From Pseudomonas fluorescens (GTDB taxonomy: Bacteria; Pseudomonadota; Gammaproteobacteria; Pseudomonadales; Pseudomonadaceae): 64,000 bases of DNA. Of this stretch, positions 8,405 to 17,694 are shown one piece after another. The notes under the pieces were generated by a model, which was not told the DNA's origin, ran no database searches, and was given only the letters and a program-made list of their open reading frames with translations. The stretch lies in contig NZ_CP078138.1 in assembly GCF_019212185.1 (NCBI RefSeq), forward strand, positions 6,278,246 through 6,342,245. The letters run 5' to 3'. Position numbers and translations under genes: made by a program. Each line of letters begins with the position of its first letter. The first letter of the stretch is position 1.

Positions 8405-8812
8405 TTACTGAATGATCAGGTTGTTGAACAACAGATCCTCGACCATCGGCTTGCCGGTTTCGTCGTTCATGACCTGCTGGGTCTGCTTCAGGGCTTCCTG
8501 GCGCAGTTTTTCCTTGGCTTCGACGTTGTTCATGGTTTCGCTGGTCTGCTGGTTGAACAGCGCGACCAGTTGATTACGGATCAACGGCTCATTGGCCTTG
8601 ACCGCCTTGGCCGCCTCATCGCCGGTGACACGCAACGCCACGTCGGCCTTGTAGACCTTGAGCTTGGGCGTGCCGTCCAGGCCGTAATTGCCCACGAACG
8701 GCGGGCTCAGGCTGATGTAGCTGACTTTCGGCGCCGCACCCTCTTTGGCTTCTTCGCCCAGTGCTGCCATAGGCAGAGACAGGGCCAGCATCAACATGAT
8801 CCACGCTTTCAC
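8405..8812 (-). CDS. FliL-like secreted protein, remote from flagellar genes
   Basis: This 135-residue protein resembles the flagellar basal-body-associated FliL family in its C-terminal two thirds (SYISLSPPFVGNYG, LKVYKADVALRV, then a helix ending MVEDLLFNNLIIQ). The start is taken as GTG at 8812, because GGAG lies 6 bases upstream and the first 20 residues then make a signal peptide (VKAWIMLMLALSLPMAALG); the longer frame lacks a ribosome site. True FliL anchors by one membrane helix and sits in a flagellar operon. This one is alone and apparently exported. Its function is unknown; FliL-family membership is the usual label. Confidence 0.78.
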   Translation of the reverse strand: MKAWIMLMLALSLPMAALGEEAKEGAAPKVSYISLSPPFVGNYGLDGTPKLKVYKADVALRVTGDEAAKAVKANEPLIRNQLVALFNQQTSETMNNVEAKEKLRQEALKQTQQVMNDETGKPMVEDLLFNNLIIQ

Positions 8813-8970
8813 AATTCGCTCCTTATCCGGTTGGCGGCCTAGCATAGCGATCCACCCACGCCAGCCCAAGCGCAAAGCTTATGGCCGACTATCAGGGTGG
8901 GGCATGCTCGTTGACCCGTTGACTCACACACCTACACTTATCGGCCATCACTCCCAAAGGAATAGCCCTG

Positions 8971-9948
8971 ATGAAAGCCGTGCTGTGCAAAGCCTTCGGC
9001 CCTGCCGAATCGCTGGTGCTGGAAGACGTCGCCAGTCCTGTCGCGAAGAAGAACGAAATCCTGCTGGAGGTGCATGCCGCCGGGGTCAACTTCCCGGACA
9101 CGCTGATCATCGAGGGCAAATACCAGTTCAAGCCGCCCTTCCCATTTTCACCGGGCGGTGAAGCGGCAGGCGTGGTCAACGCAGTGGGGGAAAAGGTCAG
9201 TCACCTCAGGGTGGGCGACCGGGTCATGGCGCTGACCGGCTGGGGCAGCTTTGCCGAGCAGGTCGCGGTACCGGGCTATAACGTCCTGCCAATCCCGTCG
9301 TCGATGGATTTCAATACCGCTGCAGCGTTCAGCATGACCTACGGCACCTCGATGCACGCGCTGAAACAACGCGGCAACCTGCAGCCGGGAGAAACCCTGC
9401 TGGTACTGGGCGCCTCCGGCGGCGTCGGCCTGGCCGCAGTGGAAATCGGCAAAGCCATGGGCGCCCGGGTGATTGCTGCCGCCAGCAGCAGCGAGAAACT
9501 GGCGGTAGCCAAGGCCGCCGGCGCCGATGAGTTGATCAACTACAGCGAAACCAGCCTCAAGGACGAAATCAAGCGCCTGACCGACGGCCAGGGCGCCGAT
9601 GTGATCTACGACCCGGTCGGCGGCGACCTGTTCGATCAGGCCATCCGCGCCATCGCCTGGAACGGCCGCCTGTTGGTGGTGGGCTTTGCCAGCGGACGTA
9701 TCCCCGAACTGCCGGTCAACCTCGCACTGCTCAAGGGCGCCGCCGTAGTTGGAGTGTTCTGGGGCTCCTTCGCCCAGCGCCAACCGCAGGACAACGCCGC
9801 CAACTTCCAGCAATTGTTCGCCTGGTTCGGTGAGGGCAAGTTGAAGCCACTGGTGTCGCAGGTCTATCCGCTGGACAACGCCGCCCAGGCGATCAACGAC
9901 CTGGGTCAGCGCAAGGCGGTGGGCAAGGTGGTGGTGCAGGTTCGCTAG
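8971..9948 (+). CDS. NADPH:quinone oxidoreductase family protein (MDR superfamily)
   Basis: This 325-residue protein is a zinc-free medium-chain dehydrogenase/reductase of the quinone oxidoreductase type. A GroES-like N-terminal domain (residues 1-120) is followed by a Rossmann domain with LGASGGVGLAAVEIGKAMGA near residues 146-165. Catalytic zinc cysteines are absent, as expected for the QOR group. Substrate is not predictable; such enzymes reduce quinones or enones with NADPH. The stop codon overlaps the stop of the convergent gene at 9945. Confidence 0.88.
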   Translation: MKAVLCKAFGPAESLVLEDVASPVAKKNEILLEVHAAGVNFPDTLIIEGKYQFKPPFPFSPGGEAAGVVNAVGEKVSHLRVGDRVMALTGWGSFAEQVAVPGYNVLPIPSSMDFNTAAAFSMTYGTSMHALKQRGNLQPGETLLVLGASGGVGLAAVEIGKAMGARVIAAASSSEKLAVAKAAGADELINYSETSLKDEIKRLTDGQGADVIYDPVGGDLFDQAIRAIAWNGRLLVVGFASGRIPELPVNLALLKGAAVVGVFWGSFAQRQPQDNAANFQQLFAWFGEGKLKPLVSQVYPLDNAAQAINDLGQRKAVGKVVVQVR

Positions 9949-10553
9949 AGGAGCTTGCGAATTTCCTCAGGCAGAAATCGTTTGAAACGCGAGTGGGGGC
10001 TGTTCAGGCACTCTCGGGCAATGTAGGGCGCCTGCCGGTTCAACTTGGCAATCAGAGCCAGGCGCTCCTCGTTCGACCATTGGTGATGGAATACCCCGTT
10101 CGTCAGATACGCGCGGGTGTAGCGAAACGCCGTCAGATCGACCCAGTTGAATTCTGCGAAGCGGACAAAGCTGCGGTTGATCTCGCGGCATTTCACCTCC
10201 TTGAGCCACGCATGGGCATCAATTGGGTCATCCAGGCGGAACTGGATGGGCGCTATCAACTCCACTACCGCCAGCTTTTCGGCATCTACCGTCCAGGGCT
10301 TGAACCGCCACTGCTCTGTCGCCTCCTTCGCCGCGTCCGCCAGACCGGGATGGTCACTTTGCAGGACGCGGACCTTGCTCACCGAACCATCGGCATGCAC
10401 GGTCAAGCTGACTTTTACATCGCCTGTCACCCCTGCCCTGTGCAGCGCACTGGGATAAATCGGTTTTGGACTGTACTCCGCCACCAGGAAGATTTCTGCG
10501 GCCAAACCTTCGCCCGCCACACACAACATCAAAAACAAACCAAGCCAACGCAT
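9945..10553 (-). CDS. Exported TonB C-terminal-domain protein without TonB's anchor and proline region
   Basis: This 202-residue protein starts at the ATG at 10553, preceded by GGAGGG. It has a signal peptide (MRWLGLFLMLCVAGEGLAA). A TonB C-terminal domain covers about residues 20-105 (PKPIYPSALHRAGVTGDVKV, ADGSVSKVRVLQSD, WRFKPWTVD). It then adds about 95 residues that I do not recognise. Unlike energy-transducing TonB it lacks the uncleaved N-terminal anchor and the Pro-Glu/Pro-Lys spacer, so it is unlikely to couple to ExbBD directly. It is a lone gene. The function is unknown; an isolated periplasmic TonB domain may act in envelope assembly. Confidence 0.8.
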   Translation of the reverse strand: MRWLGLFLMLCVAGEGLAAEIFLVAEYSPKPIYPSALHRAGVTGDVKVSLTVHADGSVSKVRVLQSDHPGLADAAKEATEQWRFKPWTVDAEKLAVVELIAPIQFRLDDPIDAHAWLKEVKCREINRSFVRFAEFNWVDLTAFRYTRAYLTNGVFHHQWSNEERLALIAKLNRQAPYIARECLNSPHSRFKRFLPEEIRKLL

Positions 10554-10720
10554 ACCGCCCTCCGCATTCCGGTGCCGGGTTTGGCACTGATGCAAAAGGG
10601 TACGGACAGCGTTGTAAAAGCCCTATCCCGGCATTTCCGAGAGCCTTGCGGGAAGCGTCGCAAAAAGTTGCACTTCAATTCCTACAGCGGCGACTGATTG
10701 ATGAGCAACGGATGCCGGCT

Positions 10721-11389
10721 TCAGTGCCGCGGCGCATCCGCGTGATCCCGGGCTGTGCCACAGCGCTTGAGCCGCGCCTCCAGATTGCGGTCCGGCATGG
10801 CGTGGCTACGCAGAGCGCTGACCGTTTGCTCGACGTAATCGCGCGTCGTCCCATAGCGCCCGCAGGCGCTTTCAAAGACCTGGCTGAGCACATGATCCGG
10901 CAAATTTCCGGCATAGCTGGGCAGGTGTCGCTCCAGGACAAAGCCCAATGCCTGAACCTTGCTTCCATCCTCGAGCCGGCAGTTGAGCCAGTGCGGGCGA
11001 TAGGAAGGAACCGGCATTTCGCGCTGCCACAGGGCGTACAGCGAGGCTTCCAGTTGTTCCTCAGGCAAGCGATAGGCAAACCCGCTGCACGAGCCGCCAC
11101 GGTCCAGGCCAAATACCAGCCCCGGCAACTCCGGCGTGCCGCGATGCTCGTGGGACCACAGGTACAGGCCACGGTGGTAGCCATGCACCCGCCCGCGCAC
11201 ACGTTCGACCGCCGAGCATTCCGGACGCCAGATCAACGAGCCATAGGCGAACAACCAGACCGGCCCGCCTTTGTGCAGAGCCATGGTGGATTGCATCGAG
11301 TTGAGCAACTGCTCGCGCGTCAATTGCGCACCCAGATCAAGCCGCGGAGGATAAGCCACTTTGAGAAAGTCGGATTCAATGGCTGTCAT
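10721..11389 (-). CDS. ChaC-like gamma-glutamylcyclotransferase
   Basis: This 222-residue protein belongs to the ChaC/gamma-glutamylcyclotransferase family, which cleaves glutathione to 5-oxoproline and Cys-Gly. The substrate-pocket motif YGSLIW (LFAYGSLIWRPE) lies near residue 47, followed by GRVHGYHRGL and, further on, the conserved region PGLVFGLDRGGSCSGFAYRLPEEQLEA. The start is the ATG at 11389 (MTAIESDFLK); an in-frame GTG at 11410 is the alternative. It stands alone, with a long AT-rich region upstream. The family is clear; glutathione as substrate is by analogy. Confidence 0.87.
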   Translation of the reverse strand: MTAIESDFLKVAYPPRLDLGAQLTREQLLNSMQSTMALHKGGPVWLFAYGSLIWRPECSAVERVRGRVHGYHRGLYLWSHEHRGTPELPGLVFGLDRGGSCSGFAYRLPEEQLEASLYALWQREMPVPSYRPHWLNCRLEDGSKVQALGFVLERHLPSYAGNLPDHVLSQVFESACGRYGTTRDYVEQTVSALRSHAMPDRNLEARLKRCGTARDHADAPRH

Positions 11390-11410
11390 GATAGAAACAA
11401 TCGCCCCCAC

Positions 11411-11687
11411 AGTTGTTGCGAGATGTAAGTAACTTTAGCTCAATTGAACGTAAAGCTCTAACTACCGCTCGCAACTTACTAAGAACTCAGAACTTTCCCG
11501 GATAAATATTCAATAAGTCAGCGATATATAGCCTAACGTCATTTGCAACGCCGCTTAAATATCTTTATGTACTAACCATAAGCTATTCGCACTACGACAA
11601 CCGCCAGCACGTTCAGCTTGGCAACAGGAGCAGTCCCGTATAAAGGCCGGTCACAACGCCAGCCTTATCGCGTTGAAGGAACCAACG
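11411..11687. other. AT-rich intergenic region between divergent genes
   Basis: This 277-base stretch is markedly AT-richer than its surroundings, particularly 11425-11600. It contains an inverted pair GTTGCGAG (11414-11421) and CTCGCAAC (11468-11475). I see no ORF with a start and ribosome site, no RNA gene signature and no terminator. It most likely holds promoters for the divergent ChaC-like and outer-membrane-type genes. Confidence 0.5.
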
Positions 11688-12155
11688 ATGAAAAAATCCT
11701 GGATCTGCCTGCTTCTGGCGTTCACCTATACAACCCACGCCTGGGCGCAAGATGACGAGCAAGGGACCTGGTATCTGCAAACCAGTGTCTATACCCGACA
11801 CTTTTCCCCAGACCCCGAGCACAACAATCACCAGCAGTTGCTTGGCCTGGAGTACCACGATGCCTCCGGCTGGCTGCTGGGCGGCGCGACCTTCCTCAAC
11901 TCGTTCGACCAGCGAGCCTATTACGCCTATGGCGGCAAACGCTACGACAGTGCGGACTATCCGCTCTACGTGAAGCTCACCGGAGGACTACTGGAGGGTT
12001 ATCACGGCAAGTACCAGAACAAGATCCCGCTCAACCGATACGGCGTTGCACCGGTCGTCATTCCCTCCCTGGGCACTTACTACGGACCGGTATCAGCCGA
12101 GCTGGTTTTGCTCGGCTTCAACGCGGCGATGATTACCACCGGGGTGCGGTTTTAG
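11688..12155 (+). CDS. Small exported protein with outer-membrane beta-barrel features
   Basis: This 155-residue protein starts at the ATG at 11688, with AAGGA upstream, and has a signal peptide ending THAWA before QDDEQGTW. The mature part alternates aromatic and polar residues (WYLQTSVYTRHFSP, YYAYGGKRY) and ends GVRF, a terminal aromatic typical of outer-membrane barrels. I recall homologues being labelled sn-glycerol-3-phosphate transporter, a label with no visible support since GlpT is a 12-helix protein. The overall look is reminiscent of PagP-type small barrels, but I do not see enough to claim acyltransferase activity. Function unknown. Confidence 0.75.
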   Translation: MKKSWICLLLAFTYTTHAWAQDDEQGTWYLQTSVYTRHFSPDPEHNNHQQLLGLEYHDASGWLLGGATFLNSFDQRAYYAYGGKRYDSADYPLYVKLTGGLLEGYHGKYQNKIPLNRYGVAPVVIPSLGTYYGPVSAELVLLGFNAAMITTGVRF

Positions 12156-12159
12156 ACGG

Positions 12160-12211
12160 GATCACGATCGGGGATCACGATCGAGGATCAAGATCGAGGA
12201 TCAAGATCGAG
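12160..12211. repeat. Four tandem copies of a 13-bp repeat
   Basis: The units GATCACGATCGGG, GATCACGATCGAG, GATCAAGATCGAG and GATCAAGATCGAG run head to tail without gaps. They start 4 bases after the stop of the beta-barrel-type gene. The last copy contains the stop codon (TGA at 12203-12201) of the convergent reductase gene, so copy number or drift could change the reductase C-terminus. Confidence 0.92.
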
Positions 12212-13169
12212 GCGCGTATGCAAATACGTCGGCGCGCATTTGGTGGGCATCCATGCCGGCTTCGACCAGGGCGTCCAGCGTGCCGTAGACCATCGCCGGT
12301 GAACCGCTGGCATACACATGCAGCGGCTTGAGATCGGGGAAGTCCTGGCACACCGCTTCGTGCAACATGCCACAGCGCCCTTCCCAGCCACACAAATCAC
12401 TGACCACCTGATGCAGGAACAGATTGGGCAATTTCTGCCATTCGTCCCAGTGCTCCATCTGGTAGAAATCTTCCGGCCGACGCACGCCCCAATACAGATG
12501 CACGGGATGCTTGAAGCCCTTGGCCCGGCAGTGTTCAAGCAGGCTGTGGATCTGGCCCATCCCGGTACCTGCCGCGATCAACACCAGCGGACCGTCCGGT
12601 AATTCGGCGAGGTGGGTATCGCCAAAAGGCATTTCGATGCGCGCCATGCCGTTGCGTTGCAGTTGTTCGATCAGGCTCCGGGCGCTGGCCTCGCGAGCCA
12701 GCACGTGGATTTCCAGGTCACGTCCGGAATGCGGAGCGGAGGCCAGGGAGAAGGCGGATTTTTCGCCATTCTCGCGTTCGATCATCAAGTACTGCCCGGC
12801 GTGATAGCGCGGCGGCTTGCCCGCCGGCGCCCGCAGGCGGACCCGCCAGGTGTCGCCGCCAACGTCCAGACATTCGATGACCTGACACGACAGACTGCGC
12901 ACCGGCAGTTCTCCCAGCGCAAGAACGCCATCCCACAACACGATGCAGTCTTCCAGCGGCGCTGCTATGCAAGTGTAGAACTCACCGTGGTCGCGCACCT
13001 CACCAGTCTGTTCGACCCGGCCTTCGACCAATAACGCCGCGCACACATGGCAGTTGCCGTTGCGGCAGCTTTGCGGGCAGTCATAACCCAGGCGTCGCGC
13101 GCCATCGAGAATTCGCTCGCCGGGCTGTATCTCAAGCACTGCTCCGGACGGCTGCAAGGTTACACGCAT
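12201..13169 (-). CDS. [2Fe-2S] ferredoxin-fused NAD(P)H flavin reductase next to ubiD
   Basis: This 322-residue protein has an N-terminal plant-type ferredoxin domain (residues 1-90; CPQSCRNGNCHVC then YTC supply four cysteines). It is followed by FAD-binding (RYHAGQYLMIE) and NAD-binding (LIAAGTGMGQIHSLLEH) domains of the ferredoxin-NADP reductase superfamily. It is commonly labelled CDP-6-deoxy-delta-3,4-glucoseen reductase, but no deoxysugar genes are near. The ATG at 13169 overlaps the ubiD stop by one base (TGATG), so the two are coupled. In E. coli the flavin reductase gene fre lies directly beside ubiD, so I infer that this protein supplies reduced flavin or electrons to the UbiX/UbiD system. 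Confidence 0.87.
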   Translation of the reverse strand: MRVTLQPSGAVLEIQPGERILDGARRLGYDCPQSCRNGNCHVCAALLVEGRVEQTGEVRDHGEFYTCIAAPLEDCIVLWDGVLALGELPVRSLSCQVIECLDVGGDTWRVRLRAPAGKPPRYHAGQYLMIERENGEKSAFSLASAPHSGRDLEIHVLAREASARSLIEQLQRNGMARIEMPFGDTHLAELPDGPLVLIAAGTGMGQIHSLLEHCRAKGFKHPVHLYWGVRRPEDFYQMEHWDEWQKLPNLFLHQVVSDLCGWEGRCGMLHEAVCQDFPDLKPLHVYASGSPAMVYGTLDALVEAGMDAHQMRADVFAYAPRS

Positions 13170-14635
13170 CAATCTATTCCTAACTGATTCCAGATGGCAT
13201 CGATCCGGCGCGTCACCGCCTCATCCTTGACGATCACCCGCCCCCACTCGCGCGTGGTTTCACCGGGCCACTTGTGCGTGGCATCGAGCCCCATCTTCGA
13301 GCCCAGGCCGGAAATCGGCGAGGCGAAGTCGAGGTAGTCGATCGGCGTGTTATCGATCATCACCGTGTCGCGCTTGGGATCCATGCGCGTGGTGATGGCC
13401 CAGATCACGTCGTTCCAGTCGCGGGCGTTGATATCGTCGTCGGTGACGATAACGAACTTGGTGTACATGAACTGTCGCAAAAACGACCAGACACCCAGCA
13501 TTACCCGCTTGGCGTGGCCTGGGTACTGCTTTTTCATGGTGACCACGGCCATCCGGTACGAGCAGCCCTCGGGCGGCAGGTAGAAGTCAGTGATTTCCGG
13601 GAACTGCTTCTGCAGGATCGGCACGAACACTTCGTTCAGGGCCACGCCGAGAATCGCCGGCTCATCCGGTGGACGGCCGGTGTAAGTGCTGTGGTAGATC
13701 GGTTTGATGCGATGGGTGATGCGCTCGACAGTGAACACCGGGAAGCTGTCGACTTCGTTGTAGTAGCCAGTATGGTCGCCATACGGCCCCTCGTCGGCCA
13801 TCTCCCCAGGATGAATCACCCCTTCAAGGATGATTTCGGCGGTGGCCGGAACCTGCAAATCGTTGCCACGGCACTTCACCAGCTCGGTACGGTTACCGCG
13901 CAGCAGACCGGCGAAGGCGTATTCGGACAGGCTGTCCGGTACCGGCGTCACCGCGCCAAGGATGGTCGCAGGGTCGGCGCCCAGCGCCACGGACACCGGA
14001 AACGGTTGCCCCGGATGCTTCTCGCACCACTCGCGATAATCGAGCGCGCCGCCACGATGGCTCAACCAGCGCATGATCACTTTGTTGCGACCAATCACTT
14101 GCTGGCGGTAGATGCCGAGGTTCTGCCGGTCCTTGTTCGGACCCTTGGTCACGGTCAGGCCCCAGGTGATCAGCGGCCCGACGTCGCCCGGCCAGCAGGT
14201 CTGCACCGGCAGCATGGCCAGATCGACGTCATCGCCTTCGATGACCACTTCCTGGCAGATCGCGTCCTTGACCACCTTCGGCGCCATGGAAATGATCTTG
14301 CGGAAGATCGGTAGCTTCGACCATGCATCCTTGAGGCCTTTCGGCGGCTCGGGCTCCTTGAGGAACGCCAGCAGCTTGCCGATTTCGCGCAGCTCGCTGA
14401 CCGCCTCGGCGCCCATGCCCAGGGCCACGCGCTCGGGCGTGCCAAACAGGTTGCCGAGCACCGGGATATCGTAGCCAGTAGGATTTTCGAACAACAGTGC
14501 CGGGCCCTTGGCGCGCAGCGTGCGATCGCAGACCTCGGTCATTTCCAGCACAGGGGACACTGGAACCTGGATGCGCTTGAGTTCACCGCGCTGTTCCAGG
14601 CCGCTGATAAAGTCGCGCAAATCGCGATACTGCAT
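13169..14635 (-). CDS. ubiD: 4-hydroxy-3-polyprenylbenzoate decarboxylase
   Basis: This 488-residue enzyme decarboxylates the polyprenyl-hydroxybenzoate intermediate of ubiquinone synthesis using prenylated FMN made by UbiX. Length and sequence are standard: [22 protein letters not shown] at the start, the conserved [14 protein letters not shown] and [16 protein letters not shown] region near residues 170-205, and [13 protein letters not shown] with the catalytic Glu near residue 285. It starts with ATG and is coupled by one base to the downstream flavin reductase. Its promoter should lie in the 139 bases between it and rho. Confidence 0.95.
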   Translation of the reverse strand: MQYRDLRDFISGLEQRGELKRIQVPVSPVLEMTEVCDRTLRAKGPALLFENPTGYDIPVLGNLFGTPERVALGMGAEAVSELREIGKLLAFLKEPEPPKGLKDAWSKLPIFRKIISMAPKVVKDAICQEVVIEGDDVDLAMLPVQTCWPGDVGPLITWGLTVTKGPNKDRQNLGIYRQQVIGRNKVIMRWLSHRGGALDYREWCEKHPGQPFPVSVALGADPATILGAVTPVPDSLSEYAFAGLLRGNRTELVKCRGNDLQVPATAEIILEGVIHPGEMADEGPYGDHTGYYNEVDSFPVFTVERITHRIKPIYHSTYTGRPPDEPAILGVALNEVFVPILQKQFPEITDFYLPPEGCSYRMAVVTMKKQYPGHAKRVMLGVWSFLRQFMYTKFVIVTDDDINARDWNDVIWAITTRMDPKRDTVMIDNTPIDYLDFASPISGLGSKMGLDATHKWPGETTREWGRVIVKDEAVTRRIDAIWNQLGID

Positions 14636-14734
14636 GCGTAAGCCTCACTTGGCCGTGGCGTTCGGGGCAGGCAGTTTAGCGCCGAACCTTGCGCTTCAGA
14701 ACCACGAACTGCCGGTTGAGCAAAATTCAGATAG

Positions 14735-14761
14735 CAAAAAGCCGGGTTTCCCCGGCTTTTT
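14735..14761 (-). terminator. Terminator of rho
   Basis: AAAAAGCCGGG and CCCGGCTTTTT flank the loop TTTC. On the minus strand this is a GC stem followed by five T's, 13 bases past the rho stop. The A/T symmetry may also allow function in the other direction. Confidence 0.88.
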
Positions 14762-14774
14762 CAACCTGTTCGAC

Positions 14775-16034
<1,260 letters not shown>

Positions 16035-16068
16035 ATAGGAATGACGTAATCATTTATAGAGGGGGGAA

Positions 16069-16087
16069 ATTAAGCTTTTGGCTTAAT
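16069..16087 (-). other. Hairpin in the rho leader
   Basis: ATTAAGC and GCTTAAT form a perfect 7-bp stem around a 5-base loop, 35 bases ahead of the rho start and next to a CCCCCC run. It could influence translation or autoregulation of rho. No T-tail follows, so it is not a classic terminator. Confidence 0.4.
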
Positions 16088-16231
16088 GAGGCCGCGCCGC
16101 GGAGAAGGCGACAGAATCGCGTACTTATTCGAAAAGGAGTGCGTCGGCGACGGCTTGCAGGGGGCATTGGAGAAACCAGTGCGGGGCCGAATGTACCACC
16201 TGTATTTCGGAGCGTCTAGCCCTGAATAACG

Positions 16232-16260
16232 AAAAAGCCCCGCAAATTGCGGGGCTTTTT
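16232..16260 (-). terminator. Terminator of trxA
   Basis: AAAAAGCCCCGC pairs with GCGGGGCTTTTT around AAATT, 21 bases past the trxA stop. On the minus strand five T's follow the stem. It isolates trxA from rho. Confidence 0.9.
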
Positions 16261-16281
16261 GGGTGACACTTGCAACGACGC

Positions 16282-16611
16282 TTAAATGTTGGCGTCGAGG
16301 AAAGCAGCCAGTTGCGACTTCGACAGCGCACCGACCTTGGTCGCTTCAACGTTGCCGTTCTTGAACAGCATCAGCGTAGGAATACCGCGCACGCCGTGCT
16401 TGGCAGGGGTTTCCTGGTTCTCGTCGATGTTCAGCTTGGCAACGGTCAGCTTGCCCTTGTAGGTCTCAGCGATTTCGTCCAGGACCGGAGCGATCATCTT
16501 GCATGGACCGCACCACTCAGCCCAGTAGTCGACCAGTACAGCACCTTCGGCCTTGAGTACGTCAGCTTCGAAGCTAGCGTCGCTAACGTGTTTGATAAGA
16601 TCGCTGCTCAT
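16282..16611 (-). CDS. trxA: Thioredoxin 1
   Basis: This 109-residue cytoplasmic disulfide reductase passes electrons from thioredoxin reductase to ribonucleotide reductase, PAPS reductase and others. The active site [10 protein letters not shown] lies at about residues 29-38, and the cis-proline region [11 protein letters not shown] near residue 75. Length is normal for the family. GGAG lies 8 bases upstream of the ATG. The gene has its own terminator and is transcribed toward rho, as in most gammaproteobacteria. Confidence 0.97.
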   Translation of the reverse strand: MSSDLIKHVSDASFEADVLKAEGAVLVDYWAEWCGPCKMIAPVLDEIAETYKGKLTVAKLNIDENQETPAKHGVRGIPTLMLFKNGNVEATKVGALSKSQLAAFLDANI

Positions 16612-16731
16612 GGAAGTCTCCAGGTTGTAAGCAAAAAAACGTGGCCCATCATAGCCGCCCTTCCCCCGTTCAGGAAGCCGCAGTTGATTGAGTCTCGCTA
16701 TGGTGATGCATGAGTTTGGGTATAGCTCACG

Positions 16732-17439
16732 TCATGGGGTAAGGGGAGCGATGAACGCAATTCCTGTACGCAAAGCGGCATTGCGTACGTGTTCCTGCAT
16801 GGCCTTTTGCGCGGCGCCAGAGGCCCGGCGGCTAAGGGCGCGAAGGATCTTGCGGTGTTCCTGCCAGGTTTCCATGGCCCGCTCGGCCCGGATGAACGGT
16901 AGCTTCTGACTCTCTAGAAAGATGTCGGCCCTGGCCGTCAGGATGCTCAGCATCGCTTGATTGCCGCTGGCCAGCAGGATGCGTCGGTGGAACTCAAAGT
17001 CCAGCCGGGCCGCTGCTTCGAAGTCGCCAGACTTCAGTTCATTGCGCATGGCGGCGACATTGTCTTCCAGTGCATCGAGCTCATCAGTGCTCAGGGTCAC
17101 CGCCGCCAACCCCGCCGCAAAGCTCTCCAACGCATAGCGCAACTGAAAGATATCCAGCGGCGAAGCCTGCGCCGCGAACGGCCAGCCCGGCGCGGTCTCG
17201 CCTTGCGGCAGCTCCACCGACGCCTGCACGAACACGCCTTTGCCCGGCTGGACGCTGATGACGCCCAACGCACTGAGGGAAGACAACGCCTCACGCAAAG
17301 AAGCCCGGCTGACACCCAGCTGTACCGCCAGGTCTCGTTGCGAAGGCAGGGCATCCCCAGGGCCGAAGCCCTGCTCGGTAATCAGTTTGCGGATGGCTTG
17401 CAGCGCCACTTCGGGTACGGCGCGGGAGATCGAATTCAT
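16732..17439 (-). CDS. GntR-family regulator, FadR/FCD subfamily
   Basis: This 235-residue regulator has an N-terminal winged helix (ALQAIRKLITEQGFGPGDALPSQRD, then LAVQLGVSRASLREALSSLSALG) and a C-terminal FCD effector domain with conserved histidine and arginine positions (DFEFHRRILLASGN). The start is ATG at 17439 (MNSISRAVPE) with GGAAA upstream; the frame is open further back, but without a family match. It is divergent from the amino-acid-type ABC operon at 17695, so it most likely controls that operon in response to the transported compound or a catabolite. Confidence 0.85.
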   Translation of the reverse strand: MNSISRAVPEVALQAIRKLITEQGFGPGDALPSQRDLAVQLGVSRASLREALSSLSALGVISVQPGKGVFVQASVELPQGETAPGWPFAAQASPLDIFQLRYALESFAAGLAAVTLSTDELDALEDNVAAMRNELKSGDFEAAARLDFEFHRRILLASGNQAMLSILTARADIFLESQKLPFIRAERAMETWQEHRKILRALSRRASGAAQKAMQEHVRNAALRTGIAFIAPLTP

Positions 17440-17694
17440 GGTTTTCCAGACGAACCAGGCCAAGGTGCGGTCAGTTGTAAAGCTATTCGCGACGCCCGGC
17501 AAGTCGTGCCCCATGGGGGTTCGGCGCTTTCCACGGCTGCGCCATCGGGGTGCGAAATGCAACCTGACTGTTCAGACCAGTAAGACCGTACTGCGCCAGC
17601 AAAACCGTGCCCTGGCGCCCGCAAACCCCAAGTTGGCATGACCCATGCTCTGTCGATCCGCAGAAATCACTCCTTGCCGATCCGGAGATTTGCC
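17440..17694. promoter_or_regulatory. Divergent promoter region of the regulator and ABC importer
   Basis: This 255-base gap separates the GntR-type gene from the ABC operon. FadR-type regulators usually bind a short palindrome here. I could not find one convincing operator by eye and report only the location. Confidence 0.4.
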
